From Temnothorax longispinosus (lineage: Eukaryota > Arthropoda > Insecta > Hymenoptera > Formicidae), in NCBI RefSeq assembly GCF_030848805.1, contig NC_092360.1:11966001-12030000 (forward strand): a stretch of DNA of 64,000 nt, read 5' to 3'. The notes under the pieces were generated by a model, which searched no databases, was not told where the DNA came from, and was given only the letters and a program-made list of their open reading frames with translations. Below, piece after piece: positions 25,701-38,900 of the stretch. The translations under genes were made by a program, and so were the position numbers. The stretch's first letter is position 1. Each line of letters opens with the position of its first letter.

Positions 25701-28700
25701 TCGCGCCAGTTTACAACGACGCGACGGTGCTAATCGGCGCATCACAGTAAGAGTCGTAAGTAAATCTCAGTCAGGGATAAATTTAAGCGAGCTTCCCTGT
25801 AGGGCAAGGATTGTCTCAAATCACTAAGTTGAATTTCATTACTAAGCTGCATTGAAAAGGCCGATCGATTTGGGACATCATTTGTAAATGTCATCGTTTT
25901 TACCTTCTCTCTCCCTTTTTAACTTCTCTCTGATCTATGCGCGTTGATTCTTGAAATAAATGACAACAGTTACGTTAAGGCTCAGTCACAATGAGAAAAA
26001 TAAGGAATAAGATAAAGGAATAAGGAATAAAGGAATGTCGCATCTCACTTTAGTACACGTACATTAAAGTGAGATTCAACATGCCTTATTCCTTATTCCT
26101 TTATATTATTCCTTATTTTTCTCATTGTGACTGAGCCCTTACACCAGTATTATTACCTTTGCTCTTTACTTGTATCACGCTACATTTTAATAATGCCGTT
26201 ATTGTTTCGTCTGTGATTGCCTGCAAACACCTATTCTATTTTGTTGATTACTAAATAAAGTTACAGTTAATTTATACAATTCAGTTCTTGATTTATGAAA
26301 TTCACTGAAATTCAGTTCCAACTTATTGTTAGTGATTTGAGACAAGCTGCATTGAAAGGGCTGATCGATTTAAAAACCGCATATGATATATTAAGTTGTT
26401 CTAAAAGTTTTTTTTTTTTTTTTTTTTTTACTAGAAATTAATGCAAAATTTTTAATTTATAGAAATGGATTGAAGTATATGTGGACCATTCTACTCTACC
26501 ACCTCTACCACCTTCCTTTATCTGTCATAAAAGCCTCATGTTATTTTTAAAAAATGTTTTTAGTTTTTAATTTACTGAAAAAATACTGATCGAGATAAAT
26601 GTTAATGTCATTTAAAGAGCCACATTTTTTATGACAAAATAATTTTTTAAAGAAAGGTGCAAGTAGTAGTCAAAATGGGCGAAGTGTAAGGAGTATAAGG
26701 AGGATGAAATAGAACATCCCAAAATCAAACGCTAGCAGCTTGTTGGGAACGGCCAAAGAGAATCAAATCTCTCTTCTGGTTCTTCATCTTTCAGAACGCA
26801 CAAAAAGAGATCGAGACACTTTTTTGAACGAACAAACGTAACTGTTGGAAAGTTAAAAGGTAGACGAACATCAAAATATCAATAAAGAGCCGACCGAGAA
26901 ATATCAATAAAGACCGACCGAGCTACATGTCTGCTCTCCCGTTGCTAACAAAGTCGGACGCATAAAACAGGAAATGAACTTTGGGGCAACCTAATACATT
27001 GTATGAGGATTTAAAATTGGCCCAGAAGCATTTAATCGTAATTAAGATTTACTTACGAGTTGGTCTTGCCGTCATGCGTCGTCTGGCGCAAAAAGATGTG
27101 CTACTGCGTCTTGTGGTGGCATAGGCCGGCACAGTAAAAATTAGGAAAAATTTGGGGAGTTGTAAAAAGTTTTAAATTAATAGGGGCATGAACTTTTTGT
27201 TATGTGCGTTTACTTGTTATGTATGTTGACTACATTTAACGATATATCCTTGTATAAAACAATTAGATTTTATGATGCATATTAATATCACTGTGTTCAT
27301 TTCAATTCTGTTCTGCAAAAGAATTATACAATACTTCATTAATTTAGCCTCAACAGGAGTAATCTAAAATCAGTATAATAAATTTTTTTTATTCATTAGG
27401 GTCATAATTATTGGTTCATGAAGAGGATTTTGAAAAAAAAAATAATAATTTGGAAAATAGGAGTTACGTAAAATCAAATTTAATTTCTTTACTGAAAAAT
27501 TCGAGGTTGTAAAATAAATAAGTAAAAAAATGGTTATGAAATTTGCGAAATTTGCCTCCGTGAACCGATACAGACAATTATGATAAACATTTGTGTCAAA
27601 TATGAAGTTAATCGAATAAGCTGTTCTCGTGATTACAGTTTAAAAAAATGCAATTCTAATAAATGGGCACAGTGATGTTAATACTCACTCTAAAGTCTAG
27701 TTTTCTATACCAAGATACTGTTAAATATACTTAATAGATATACGTAACAAAAAATTTTTACTCCTATTAATTTACAACTTTCCAAACTTTTTCTAATTTT
27801 TACTTCTATTAAAGTACTGTCACCCCTTAAGCTTTGCAAAATCTCTGAACAGACCTTAAATATTGTAAATGCCTGAAACATATCTTAATCATTGCAAATA
27901 TCTGCAATAGACCTTTGCAAATTCCTGAAACAAATCTTAACCATTGCAAAATCCCGGAATAGACTTTAAACGTTGCAAATGCCTACTGGAATAGACCTTA
28001 ATCATGATAAATGTCCGGAATGGATCTTAAACGTTGCAAATTTCTCAAACGGATCTTAAACATTGCAAATGCCTGGAACGGATTTTAAATGTTGCCTGGA
28101 ACGTTCGTTAAACGTGAACGTTCCTCGAGTTCTAGCGCGTCGTATATCTTTTACGATTCGCTAACGGAAGACACCGTTGAAAAGACACGAGCAAAAGAGG
28201 CACAAGTAAACGGACGCGGATCCTCTTTTTCTACGGCGATGACGAGTACCTCTTCTTTTCGATTTGAGCTGCCCACTCGGCGAGTTAAAGTTAACTCGGC
28301 ATTCGTGGAACGACGGTCGATCGTCGATGGCGGCTGATGGCGCCTTCTTAACGAAGCGGATGCACAGTACTATTTCGGGCCGCACCTGCGCGCCGATGCG
28401 ACAAATTTCCCACATCTTGCCTGATTAGCGTCGGCAAGAGCAGCGCGATAGAAGGCGCGATCATTACCGCTCGCGCGCGCGACAGGGGAACGTGCGACAC
28501 CCGTCACCTTGTATCGGAGTGGATGACGGATACGCGGATGACGCTGTCTCCGACTCCGTCACCTCGGCCGACCCTGAAATATATCAATTCACCGGAGAAA
28601 TTGCCGAAGCGATTCTTCACTTTCAGCGCGCGACTCGACTCCGGGGGCCACTCCGCCGGAATAACACGGCGCTCACGATATTGACCCTAAAATTTGCAAT

Positions 28701-31700
28701 CGATAATATTAACAGACTCGTAGTATCAACTTCACTGAATCTATGTTATATTTTAGAAGCGCGTGTGTTATCTTCAGTTAGTATTAACTTCACGGGATCT
28801 ATGTTATATTTTAGAAGCGCGTGTTATCTTCTTCTAGAAAACATTTAGGAGAACAAAGAGAACGCCGCAAGGCGTTAACAGGCCTGATGATTTTTTAAAC
28901 AAGTATATGTATATAAATTTTTTTTTTAGTTTCTGCAGAAGTTTGGTAGACCGCCGCTCACATATTTGCCGTTCGGTAGAGGCGTTAAATAACGCCAGCC
29001 GCGTATGATTCTCGATGTTTTTTACTTACACCGCGAAAGGTCAGAAGATCTTGTTATAAATTACAACATGAGCGGCTCGTATTGATTTATGCTAAAGTGT
29101 ACACCGGCTTAGCCGGTAACGCTCTTCGATTTAACGCAATTAATCTCGCGCGAATTTTCCACCTTCTTCCCTTTTCCCGCGAATTTCCAAAAAGTTCTCT
29201 CTTTCTCATTTTTTCTTCCTCTCGTTGCAGTGTGTAACTTCGTGGTGCACGACCGCTGTCTCAAGGCCGTCGTCTCTCCCTGCTCCAGCATCGCGGCAAG
29301 CCTGATTAAGGTAAGACAACGGGAGAAGATCCGTCTCCACGCCGCGCGAGGATTATAACCGCCTGTGCATAAATATAACGCCTATACTTAGAATATAGGA
29401 AAGCAACCTTCCCAGGTACATCGTAAAATAAACTGAACGTTGCGATAAAATAATTTACGTGGATTATAGTTGAGAGAAAAGAGACTGAACGGGAACGTCG
29501 AGAAGTTACTCGCTTGTTGCCGCGCGTTTACGTGTCCGAACTTCTTGATGGGACCCTCCCTTGGGACCCTTCACTATTAAATATTAAAGGATGTTTCGAC
29601 CAATACCTTTGAGTTAAACAACATGTTGTTACTATTAACTACTATGCGTGTCAAAATTTATTATTTTAACACCGTTAGTTTTTAGTTAGATTAACATTAT
29701 TTTAATTAAATTAGCGACATATTGGAGTAGGAGCGGTGGCGACCTGTAGGAATGGTTAAAAATGATTGAAATTGAGTGTAACTTGACGCTATGAATTTAA
29801 CAGTGTTAATACAAGATGTAAGATTAACAGCGTTTCTTTATTGTATGTGTTGCAGAACCCGGTTGCACACTGTTGGTCCGAACAAGTACATCGCAAAAGG
29901 AAATTCTGCAACGTCTGTCGGAAACGATTGGATGATAATCTATGCATACACTGTGAAAGTAAGCCTTCTATCCATAGATAACAGATATACGAGATATCTC
30001 GATATAGGGCGTTTAGCATATTTGGGTTTCTGCGAAATGTTAATCGCGCTCTACGTTTCCCGTAGTATGCGAGTACTTCGTGCACGTAGAATGCCAAGAC
30101 TTCGCGGTGGCAGACTGCAGGGAGAATGTCACATACATACCTGGGAAGGATCTGTCAGCAGTGAGGCACACTCATCATTGGCGGGAAGGCAATCTTCCGA
30201 GCAGCTCGAAATGTGCCGTATGCAAGAAGAGTTGTTTTACTGCCGAGTGCCTTGCCGGGTTTCGTTGCGAGTGGTGTGGCATGACGGTAAAAGAAAGATT
30301 CATTATTATCGCCGTTAGATTGCCTTTAACTTTTTTTTTGGGCGATTATTTATTCTGTTCCGTCAGCGAAATTAGAATTAGAATTAAATATTATGTTGCA
30401 TTGCTGATACTTATGTTAGTCATTTCAAGTCAAATGTGATACATAATGCTCTTACGAATAGAGAAAGAAAGCATATATTTCGTTAGCACAATTAAAGCTT
30501 CCCTTCCCCTCGTCTCCTCGTTAAAATAGTGTTTAATGACAAATTTGATTTCGTCTCTCAGTCGCACGCGTATTGTTACAAGAATATTCCCCAAGAATGC
30601 ACCTTTGGTAACTTGGAACCAATATACCTGCCGCCACATGCAGTTAGTATTCCGCGTACCCAAGTTCCCATGGAAGCCATCATTGGAGTAGAAGTGCGTC
30701 GTAAAGAAGTGCTGGCGCGTGAGTATTCTTTCCGTAAGTGTCTGCCGTGTTAATTACAATGTGCGTGTTAACAGGTAATTAGAATAATAGAATGAGGAAT
30801 TGCGCTTTGTCACGTGCCGCAAAGCACTTCAATATTTTTTTAATCAATCCCGCCGGGAATAAAATTTGAATGTTAAAGCAATTCTCTTATAACGGAAAAA
30901 GAAGAGTGAGATTAAGGCGAGATACAGAGATTTTAATAAAATTGAATAATTTAGCTATTTAGAGATGTCAACGCTGTAAATTAAACTGTATCTGTAATCG
31001 ATAAAACACATGCCCGCGTTGATAATTACTAATGCACATGGTTATCTATAAATATATAGCATAACTATATAATTTTGTGTGTATATGTAATCGCGGTAGA
31101 CATAATCACTTTTGGATTACGAGATCCTACGTGTCTCTAAACAAGTGATATCGATATATTAAGCTCAGATAACAAATAATGGCAAAAATATGACGTTGAG
31201 AGTTTTTGCTTGAGCTGCTCCGTTTATATAATTGGACATTGTATAAATTATCGCGTTTTCCATTGTGTGCACTGTGAATTTCATTGTTGATTAGCGCTTT
31301 ATGAAGTTTTTTCAATCCATCATTCAGCATTTCCGTATTACCTATTGACACAATTAATTATTTTCACACTGTCTCTCATATACCTATGTATGAGATTTTC
31401 TATTTTTACTATGCATAGCACATGTACATGTATGCAAATATGCACTGATGATTGGTAGCAAAAGATATCGTATACTATGTAAAGTTTGAAAAAAAAAGAA
31501 TGTATAATATATCTTAAAAAGTATTCCTTATACATTAGTAGAGAGGTACTTGTAAAAAATATAAGTAATTTTTTGGAACATAAACTTTTTGCATGATATT
31601 ATTTTAGCATTCACTCACGCGTGTATAAAACCGTCGGTTTTGTAAACATATACATGTTCTTCCTTCTTTTCAGAGCATGCAACGTTGACTTTCTTCGATA

Positions 31701-34700
31701 TGAATCGAGAAAGACCCTATCTATATTTTAAAAGATTATTATTGCCTTAAATTTTCATTGTTCCGTTGTATCATAAATTGATTGAAAAACTACGTCTATG
31801 TCGAATATTATCGGTAGTCAGATTTTTGTAGTCAATTTGATATTTTTAATATGTCATATAAAATATATATATGTATCTATATATTTGCTACTTGCAGTTT
31901 CTTACACTCTCAGCTTTCCATACATTTCTGCAATACGATTTTTTTTAAAAAAAGTTATTAAATTATAAACATTGATTTGTTTTATAGAGAGAAAGGGAAT
32001 TGAGTTAATAATGTGAAAAAATATTACGAGATATTTTTATGGTTTACAGCAATAATCTTTACATAGCAAATGTGTGCTAGATGCAGGGATTAGAAATGAA
32101 TTTATGAATTATAGAAAGTGTGACTGCTGTATAATCATCATAATACATTCATGATTCAATCATTTATCATCAAATATGCCACCTGAGAATTTGTCGTGAG
32201 TCTCGTATCGTCAATTGCGACAGTAGGTGAAGATTTCCAAAATGTTTGTTTCTTATCGTGCCAGGGGTTTAGGATCATGACGAACGCACTATGTGAAAAT
32301 TAAACTATACAAATAAAATTTTTTGTGATTTATAATCACACAAACCTTCTTAAGCAACGTTAAAAGCTACGTCTGTTATATATATTTTAATTACATATTT
32401 TGTTTACAATATATTTGTAAACTATGGCTTTTGTGGCTGGTTGCTCTTATTATAATTGCTACTTTTAATGTGCTTTTAAATAGGCATAATATATTTTAAT
32501 AGATACAGCACCTATTTCATAGAGCTTCGTAATTAGATAGTATAATTAGAATTGGCGTTTACAAACTAAAAGCTGAAAGTAATAACATTTTATTTTTATA
32601 ATCATAAGCCTTAGGTGTGTCATTAATTGTTCGATGTCAAAGAAAACAAGTCTTTGTATATAATTAAGCAAACTTACAATTAACGGACAGAGAAAAAAAG
32701 AAAGAGAGGGAGAGTAAACACAAGTCACAATAGAGTATTACGAAATACTTAAACAGAGATAAAATTTATAGATTTGAAATTGTGATAACCGTTAAAATAT
32801 TCGGTCTATCTTTGCTTCTATGTGAAGATAACATCGGAGAGCAATTCGATTTCGCTGAGAGTGAACAAAACGGGGCTGCAGGCCGCCTAGCCGAAGCTTT
32901 GAGGCGTCTTTCGCTAGTTTTGCCACGTAGCTGCCATGGAAATTGTCATGCTTCCCCTCCTTATGTTCGAGGTATCTAGAATATTATCATCGTCAGACAT
33001 TCATCTGTGTGAATGTACTCAATTCTAAGATGTACTTATCGTACACGAGACTGAGAGTAACTTGAAATACGCTGTAGTGATCGTTATTGTTATTATCTCT
33101 ACATGTAACTACTTATTCGACATTTGCAGCTAGAATTGAGAAAGCGCTGTATTAAAAGACAATCATATTTATTTATATATATATATTTTTTTTATTTTGC
33201 ATAACAGCGATGCGAATATTTAGCTTGCTTCTGTCATACTTTTCGACATTACCGAGTGACACTTTTTACTGCCACATTAATATGTGTGTACATAAACACA
33301 AATACAAACACACTTCATATATAAACGCAATAAGAAAAATAAAATATAACACTCGAATCACATTTACTACGTCTATATTTAAGTCATTATGCAGAGAAAT
33401 AAATACATTTTATTAAAGTACAGTTGAGCTAATTTTCTGATGGACAATTTTTCATAAAATTATTTTTCTCTCTTATATTAATTTCTTTGACTCAAACAAA
33501 TGTGAATATTAGCAAAGTGATACTATTCACGTGAAATTAATTTAAAAAATAGGAAACGATGATATATTTTTCAAAATAGATTTGTTTAAATTGCATTATC
33601 TATAATATTTGTAATAAACTGTCACACGACATGCATTTACATAAATATCATAGTGCACCAACCTTTTTTTTTATAGATGTTATTTTGTTACTGTTTACGT
33701 TTTAGCATGTATGTATGTCTCGCTTCAGTGCATGCACTGTCATTCAGCCCACTGGATGCTATGAGATTCCATGACGCTTATCACTCTACTATGCAGTGAA
33801 ATGAAGTTCAAGAATACTACTGACTAATTCTTCCTATCGTGTCTGTGTTCTACAAACCCATCGTAAATAATCGATGGTAAGAGATGTAATTTATTCTTGA
33901 ATGATAAACAGAGTCGTTACAACGCTCTTTGTGTTTATAAAATGTTCTGAAATTTATTTATTATATATTTTCCTTGGAGTACTTTCCTAAAGTATCTGTT
34001 TCATGCAAATCTTTCTCGAATATTTGTATATAATGGTGGTTATATACGCCACTGCTTCCACAATTAATTTCCACAATTAATAGAAAATTAATAAATTATA
34101 AATAAATTATATGGTAATTTAATGATAAAAGTGTTGCTTACAATATAATGTTTTAAGTTGCATTAAATTTTATTGCTTTATGATATAAAATATTTTATAA
34201 CGCTTTTCAAGAGAGACACCATTAATGTTATCTGAGTAAAAAAAATGAAACGTTTTCTCAATTTGAATGCGGAAGAAGATGTATTATACATACATATACA
34301 GATATTTTATGTTTCATTTAGGTATTTATTGTATTCCATATTAATAATATTCTATTACATTTAGGTATTTTTGTATTCTATTAATAATATTCTAACTTTC
34401 GAAGTGTGATCTTTCTTTGTGTTAATAGCGCGGAGCATATCAGAAGAATTTGGTAGCGATCCAAGGTATCGTGACAATGGAGAACCGACACAGGGTGCAG
34501 CGCATGGCCGTGATCCGCGTTCTCCTAAAGAGAAAGAAGACAAAGAAAGAGGTGACGAAGGTATTTCAATATAACTTCCGAATAATAGTTTCCAGATTTT
34601 CTCTATTTTAATCTGTGACTTTGATATTATTCTCATAGAGATGATTAAGGTGTACGATGGCAACAATTCCTTGAGGCGGAGAATATTTCGGGTAATTTCG

Positions 34701-35915
34701 GTACCTAGGCAGGCTACGATAGAGCAGTTTCTCACATCGGCACTGCGTGCATTTCACATCACGAAAGATCCTAGTATGTGCATACGGACCATTTTATTTA
34801 ACATAATAAATATGGATCTTGTTCGATAAATTGACTAATTGAACTAATAAACTCTTTTTTCGGGAAAATTCAGGCAACTTTTACTTAACTGACCTGTATG
34901 CCGAGGAGGAAACTGAGTTATGTGACTCAACGCCTGTTTTAAATTTAAATCGCAAAGAAGGCAAACGTCCGGCTGTGTTCTTGCGATTTAGGTGAGTTTA
35001 CACTACACTTATCTAATACGAGAAAATATGTAGAATATTTTATTTTTGTACAATTTTTAATATAACAAAATGCGGTGAAAGACGAATAATATATTAGAAG
35101 TTGTACGATATCTGTATTAAAAGTAAATAAAAAAAAAAAAATTTCTTCATACAACGTAATTACAATATGATTTCAGAGATAACGACAGCGGAGAAGTACG
35201 AGTTTATCCCGGCAGATTGCAGGTATCAGAGTCATTCTGTATAGTACCTGTCACCGAAGCAACAACCGTCGTAGACTTAATAAACGAGGCACTGGAAAAG
35301 TTTGGCTTACAAAATTTTAACTGTGATGACTTTAGGTGCAGTGAAATTCTTTTAGACCGTGGTGGTACGTTTCGAGTTTTTGTTCAACTTGACGTTTGCA
35401 ATTTAATCGAATATTCTTTAAAATTCCGTTTTGTGCGTCGCACGAAAAATATAAAAGTTTTATTTCTATTAGTAACGGAAAGAGTTTGTTCCTGGGATGA
35501 AAGACCCTGGGATATCGTTAAAAAGCTGGGAAAAGATTCTATTAGACAAATGGAACTGATGCGGTTTTATCTACAACTAAAGCAAGATCCCCATGGACCT
35601 AATTTGGCTTTATTCGTGGGCAACCTACCACAAAATCTTTCTGAAAGAAGTTACGAAAACATGTTAACAGAATTTTTAGGAAAAGGTTGGTGATTTAATG
35701 AAAAAATTAACTATTATTTACAGAATTATAAAAATATCTATTTATATATATAATTCTTTGGATTTTGTAGAAAATAGGTTTTCATCAATTGGCCCAATTT
35801 ATTACGAATATGGTTCAGTGGTTATCATATATGAAGATCAGGATACAGCGGTTAGAGCACTATACACGTTGCGAGAGACAAAATGTGAAGACAAACTTCT
35901 TTTAGGTATTTTTAT

Positions 35916-35956
<41 letters not shown>

Positions 35957-38900
35957 TAAATATATTTTTATGTATCTGAGACGCGAGAAAGTATAATATC
36001 GATCAATATCAAAATAGATATTCATTGATATGGTACCAGTTACTTGCATGCTTTTTTTATTTAGCTTTTTAGTTGTAATAAGATATATATTGAAATATTC
36101 TCTCATCTTTTCTTTTTTTACAAGTAATGATTTTACCGAGTATCGAGCCAAGTATGATACCAACGGACGTTCAACCACTGCTCGTGTTTGTAAATGTAAA
36201 ATCTGGTGGTTGCCAAGGACTCCAGCTAATTACTAGTTTTCGTAAACTATTAAATCCTTATCAAGTGTTCGATCTTGATAATGGCGGACCCCTCCCCGGG
36301 TAAGTAGATCATAATGCTTTAAATAATATCATATTTATTACAGTCCGAAGCACATATGATATAATTTTACGCAAGTTAGTAAGTAAGTGCTTTCTTTGTG
36401 TTGCAGACTTTACGTTTTCCGTCACATAAAGGACTACAAAATATTAGTTTGTGGTGGTGATGGAACGATAGGTTGGGTATTACAATGTTTAGATAATGTT
36501 GGTCAGGATAGCCAATGTTCTTCTCCCGCTTGCGCTATTGTACCTTTGGGAACGGGAAACGACCTTGCTCGCGTACTATGTTGGGGTTCAGGCTACACGG
36601 GTGACGAAGATCCACTAAACTTGTTGCGAGACGTTATCGATGCGGAAGAAATAATATTGGATAGGTGGACCGTAGTTTTTCATCCAGATGAGAAGGAAAC
36701 AACTCAAGTAGTTTGTAACGCTGCAGGTAAGAGAGGCGCAGGTAATAAGTTTCTTAATAACTCCGCAAACCAGTAATTTAAATAGGAGAATTCTAATGGC
36801 GAAAATGTTACAGCCTCTCAGCAAGTAGCATCGCGCCATTTGCATATTACAGGCTCTGGTACAACTAGCGAAGACAATACGCAAATATACGTAATGAATA
36901 ATTATTTTGGCATTGGCATCGATGCAGATTTGTGTCTGGACTTTCATAACGCGAGAGAGGAAAATCCTAACAAGTTCAAAAGCAGATTACGAAATAAAGG
37001 CGTGTATGTAACGATGGGTTTGCGTAAAATGGTCAGGCGTAAACCGTGCAAAGATTTACATAAAGAAATTCGATTAGAAGTAGACGGCAAATTGGTCGAG
37101 TTACCACAAGTGGAAGGAATAATAATTCTGAACATTTTAAGGTAACTGTAGACTATAGAGAATGCATGTCGTTTAAAAATAGGAAGGATGTTTTATACGC
37201 TATTTTCAACGGTGCTTTTCTTTCTCGTCTAGTTGGGGTTCTGGTGCTAATCCTTGGGGACCAGATACCAAAGAAGATCAATTTTATACACCAAATCATT
37301 GGGATGGCATGTTGGAAGTTGTCGGGGTCACAGGCGTTATGCATCTTGGACAAATACAGTCGGGTTTACGTACGGCTATGAGGATAGCGCAGGTAAATTA
37401 TAAAATTAATCAATAATACAAATGCTCCCTGTCTTTCCTTCCTGATGCGACATATATAAATTTATTCGTCATTGCATTTCGGTCGATAGGGCGGGCACAT
37501 AAAAATTCACTTAAACTCAGACATACCTGTACAAGTAGACGGTGAACCGTGGGTTCAGAGTCCGGGAGACATCGTGGTCTTGAAATCAGCACTCAAGGTA
37601 ATACTTTGACGTAAGAGCTCTTACAAAACTCCCCCATAATTCCACAAAAATAACGGACAGAATCGTAACGTACAATATATCATTTACCACACACGATAAC
37701 GTGATATCTCGATATTAGTGCAGTGATATATTTCTATTCAAATATGTCATTGGACTCGTGAAAATGTCAACAAATTAATAAACGGCGATACGCGAGTCAG
37801 GCGCGGTACGTGGTGCGCAAGGAAAGAAATTAGTAGTTAATTAAGTTGGAATATATGTATATGTACATTATATACATTGTAATTCGTTACTTCTGTAACT
37901 ATTAATTTCTTTACTTGCGCACCACGTACCGCGCCTGACTCGTATCGCCGTTTATTAATTTGTTGATATATATTTCTATGTTCTTGAAACGTAATAAACT
38001 AGATTCCTTTGCTGTTCGAGTTTAAGTAGAATAATGGGGCGTACATTCTTGTGGCACGTAAAAAACTTCTTAACAGGCGCATTTCTATTTATTAGTTTGT
38101 AGCACTTTTTTCGTTCCATATTACAATACTCTACGTATTCACCATAAAAGCGTAACCTGATTGCTGATACCTATCAGCGCATGCTTTCCTCCCCTAATTG
38201 CACTCTACTAATATCTCCTTGTTCCTTTGTTCACTTCAGGCTACCATGTTGAAGAAAAGTAAGATCAAGCGTCGCAATACCGAACCGTCGATTCTACCTG
38301 CTAATGGGGAGGGGGGCAAGAGCACGGACGAGTAATCCAACTATACCACAACTTACAACTGCTCGATCGTTTAAACGTATCTCGTAAGATGCGCCGACAT
38401 CACAGCCTAGACTCCTCGACGCGCATAAGCGGAACGCACGCGCGAGAGGGGAGTCTCGGGGTGATAAACGTGCCGTCTAAAAACGATTCCATCTATACGG
38501 AAAGAAAAAAAGGAAAGGAAACTTCCCCCGATCCCTCTGTTGATGCATGTTAAAACCGATATCAACTTCCGTGATACCTTTCTCGATGCCTCGATATCCA
38601 ATGCAGCTAGCTCGAGCTTGTAATGTGTGGATTAGACGCATTATATTATCGGATAGTAGTGTTAGCTTTACAAAACGTTTTCTTCTCTACCTTCTTTTTC
38701 CACCGTATATAAGTTAACCATGAGTTTGTAATTTCCATTTTTTTTCTATTTCTACTTCTACTTTTATACACTACTTCTACTTTGTCAGCGGTATTGACTG
38801 ACAATTTTTATATCGATTGCTCCTTTGTGCGCTCCCTGATCCTGTCCCTTCCTAGGCTACGATGCTGAAGAAGACTAAGGGTAAAATGAAGCGGCGTAAC

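Larger units (their letters stand above)
19895..29230 (+). other. DGK theta intron 1, repeat-rich, 9.3 kb
   Basis: GC-rich to about 21.2 kb, then AT-rich. It holds a Tourist-like MITE (25978-26138), a long diverged inverted repeat (27124-27826), a minisatellite (27833-28103), a GC-rich islet (about 28090-28690) and a 58-bp tandem duplication (28724-28831). A 26-bp phrase (gctgcattgaaaaggccgat...) recurs at 25846-25871 and 26346-26371, flanking the MITE. The GC-rich islet contains an 82-codon ORF (28089-28337) that I do not recognise and could mark an internal promoter. No conserved exon was found. Confidence 0.55.
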
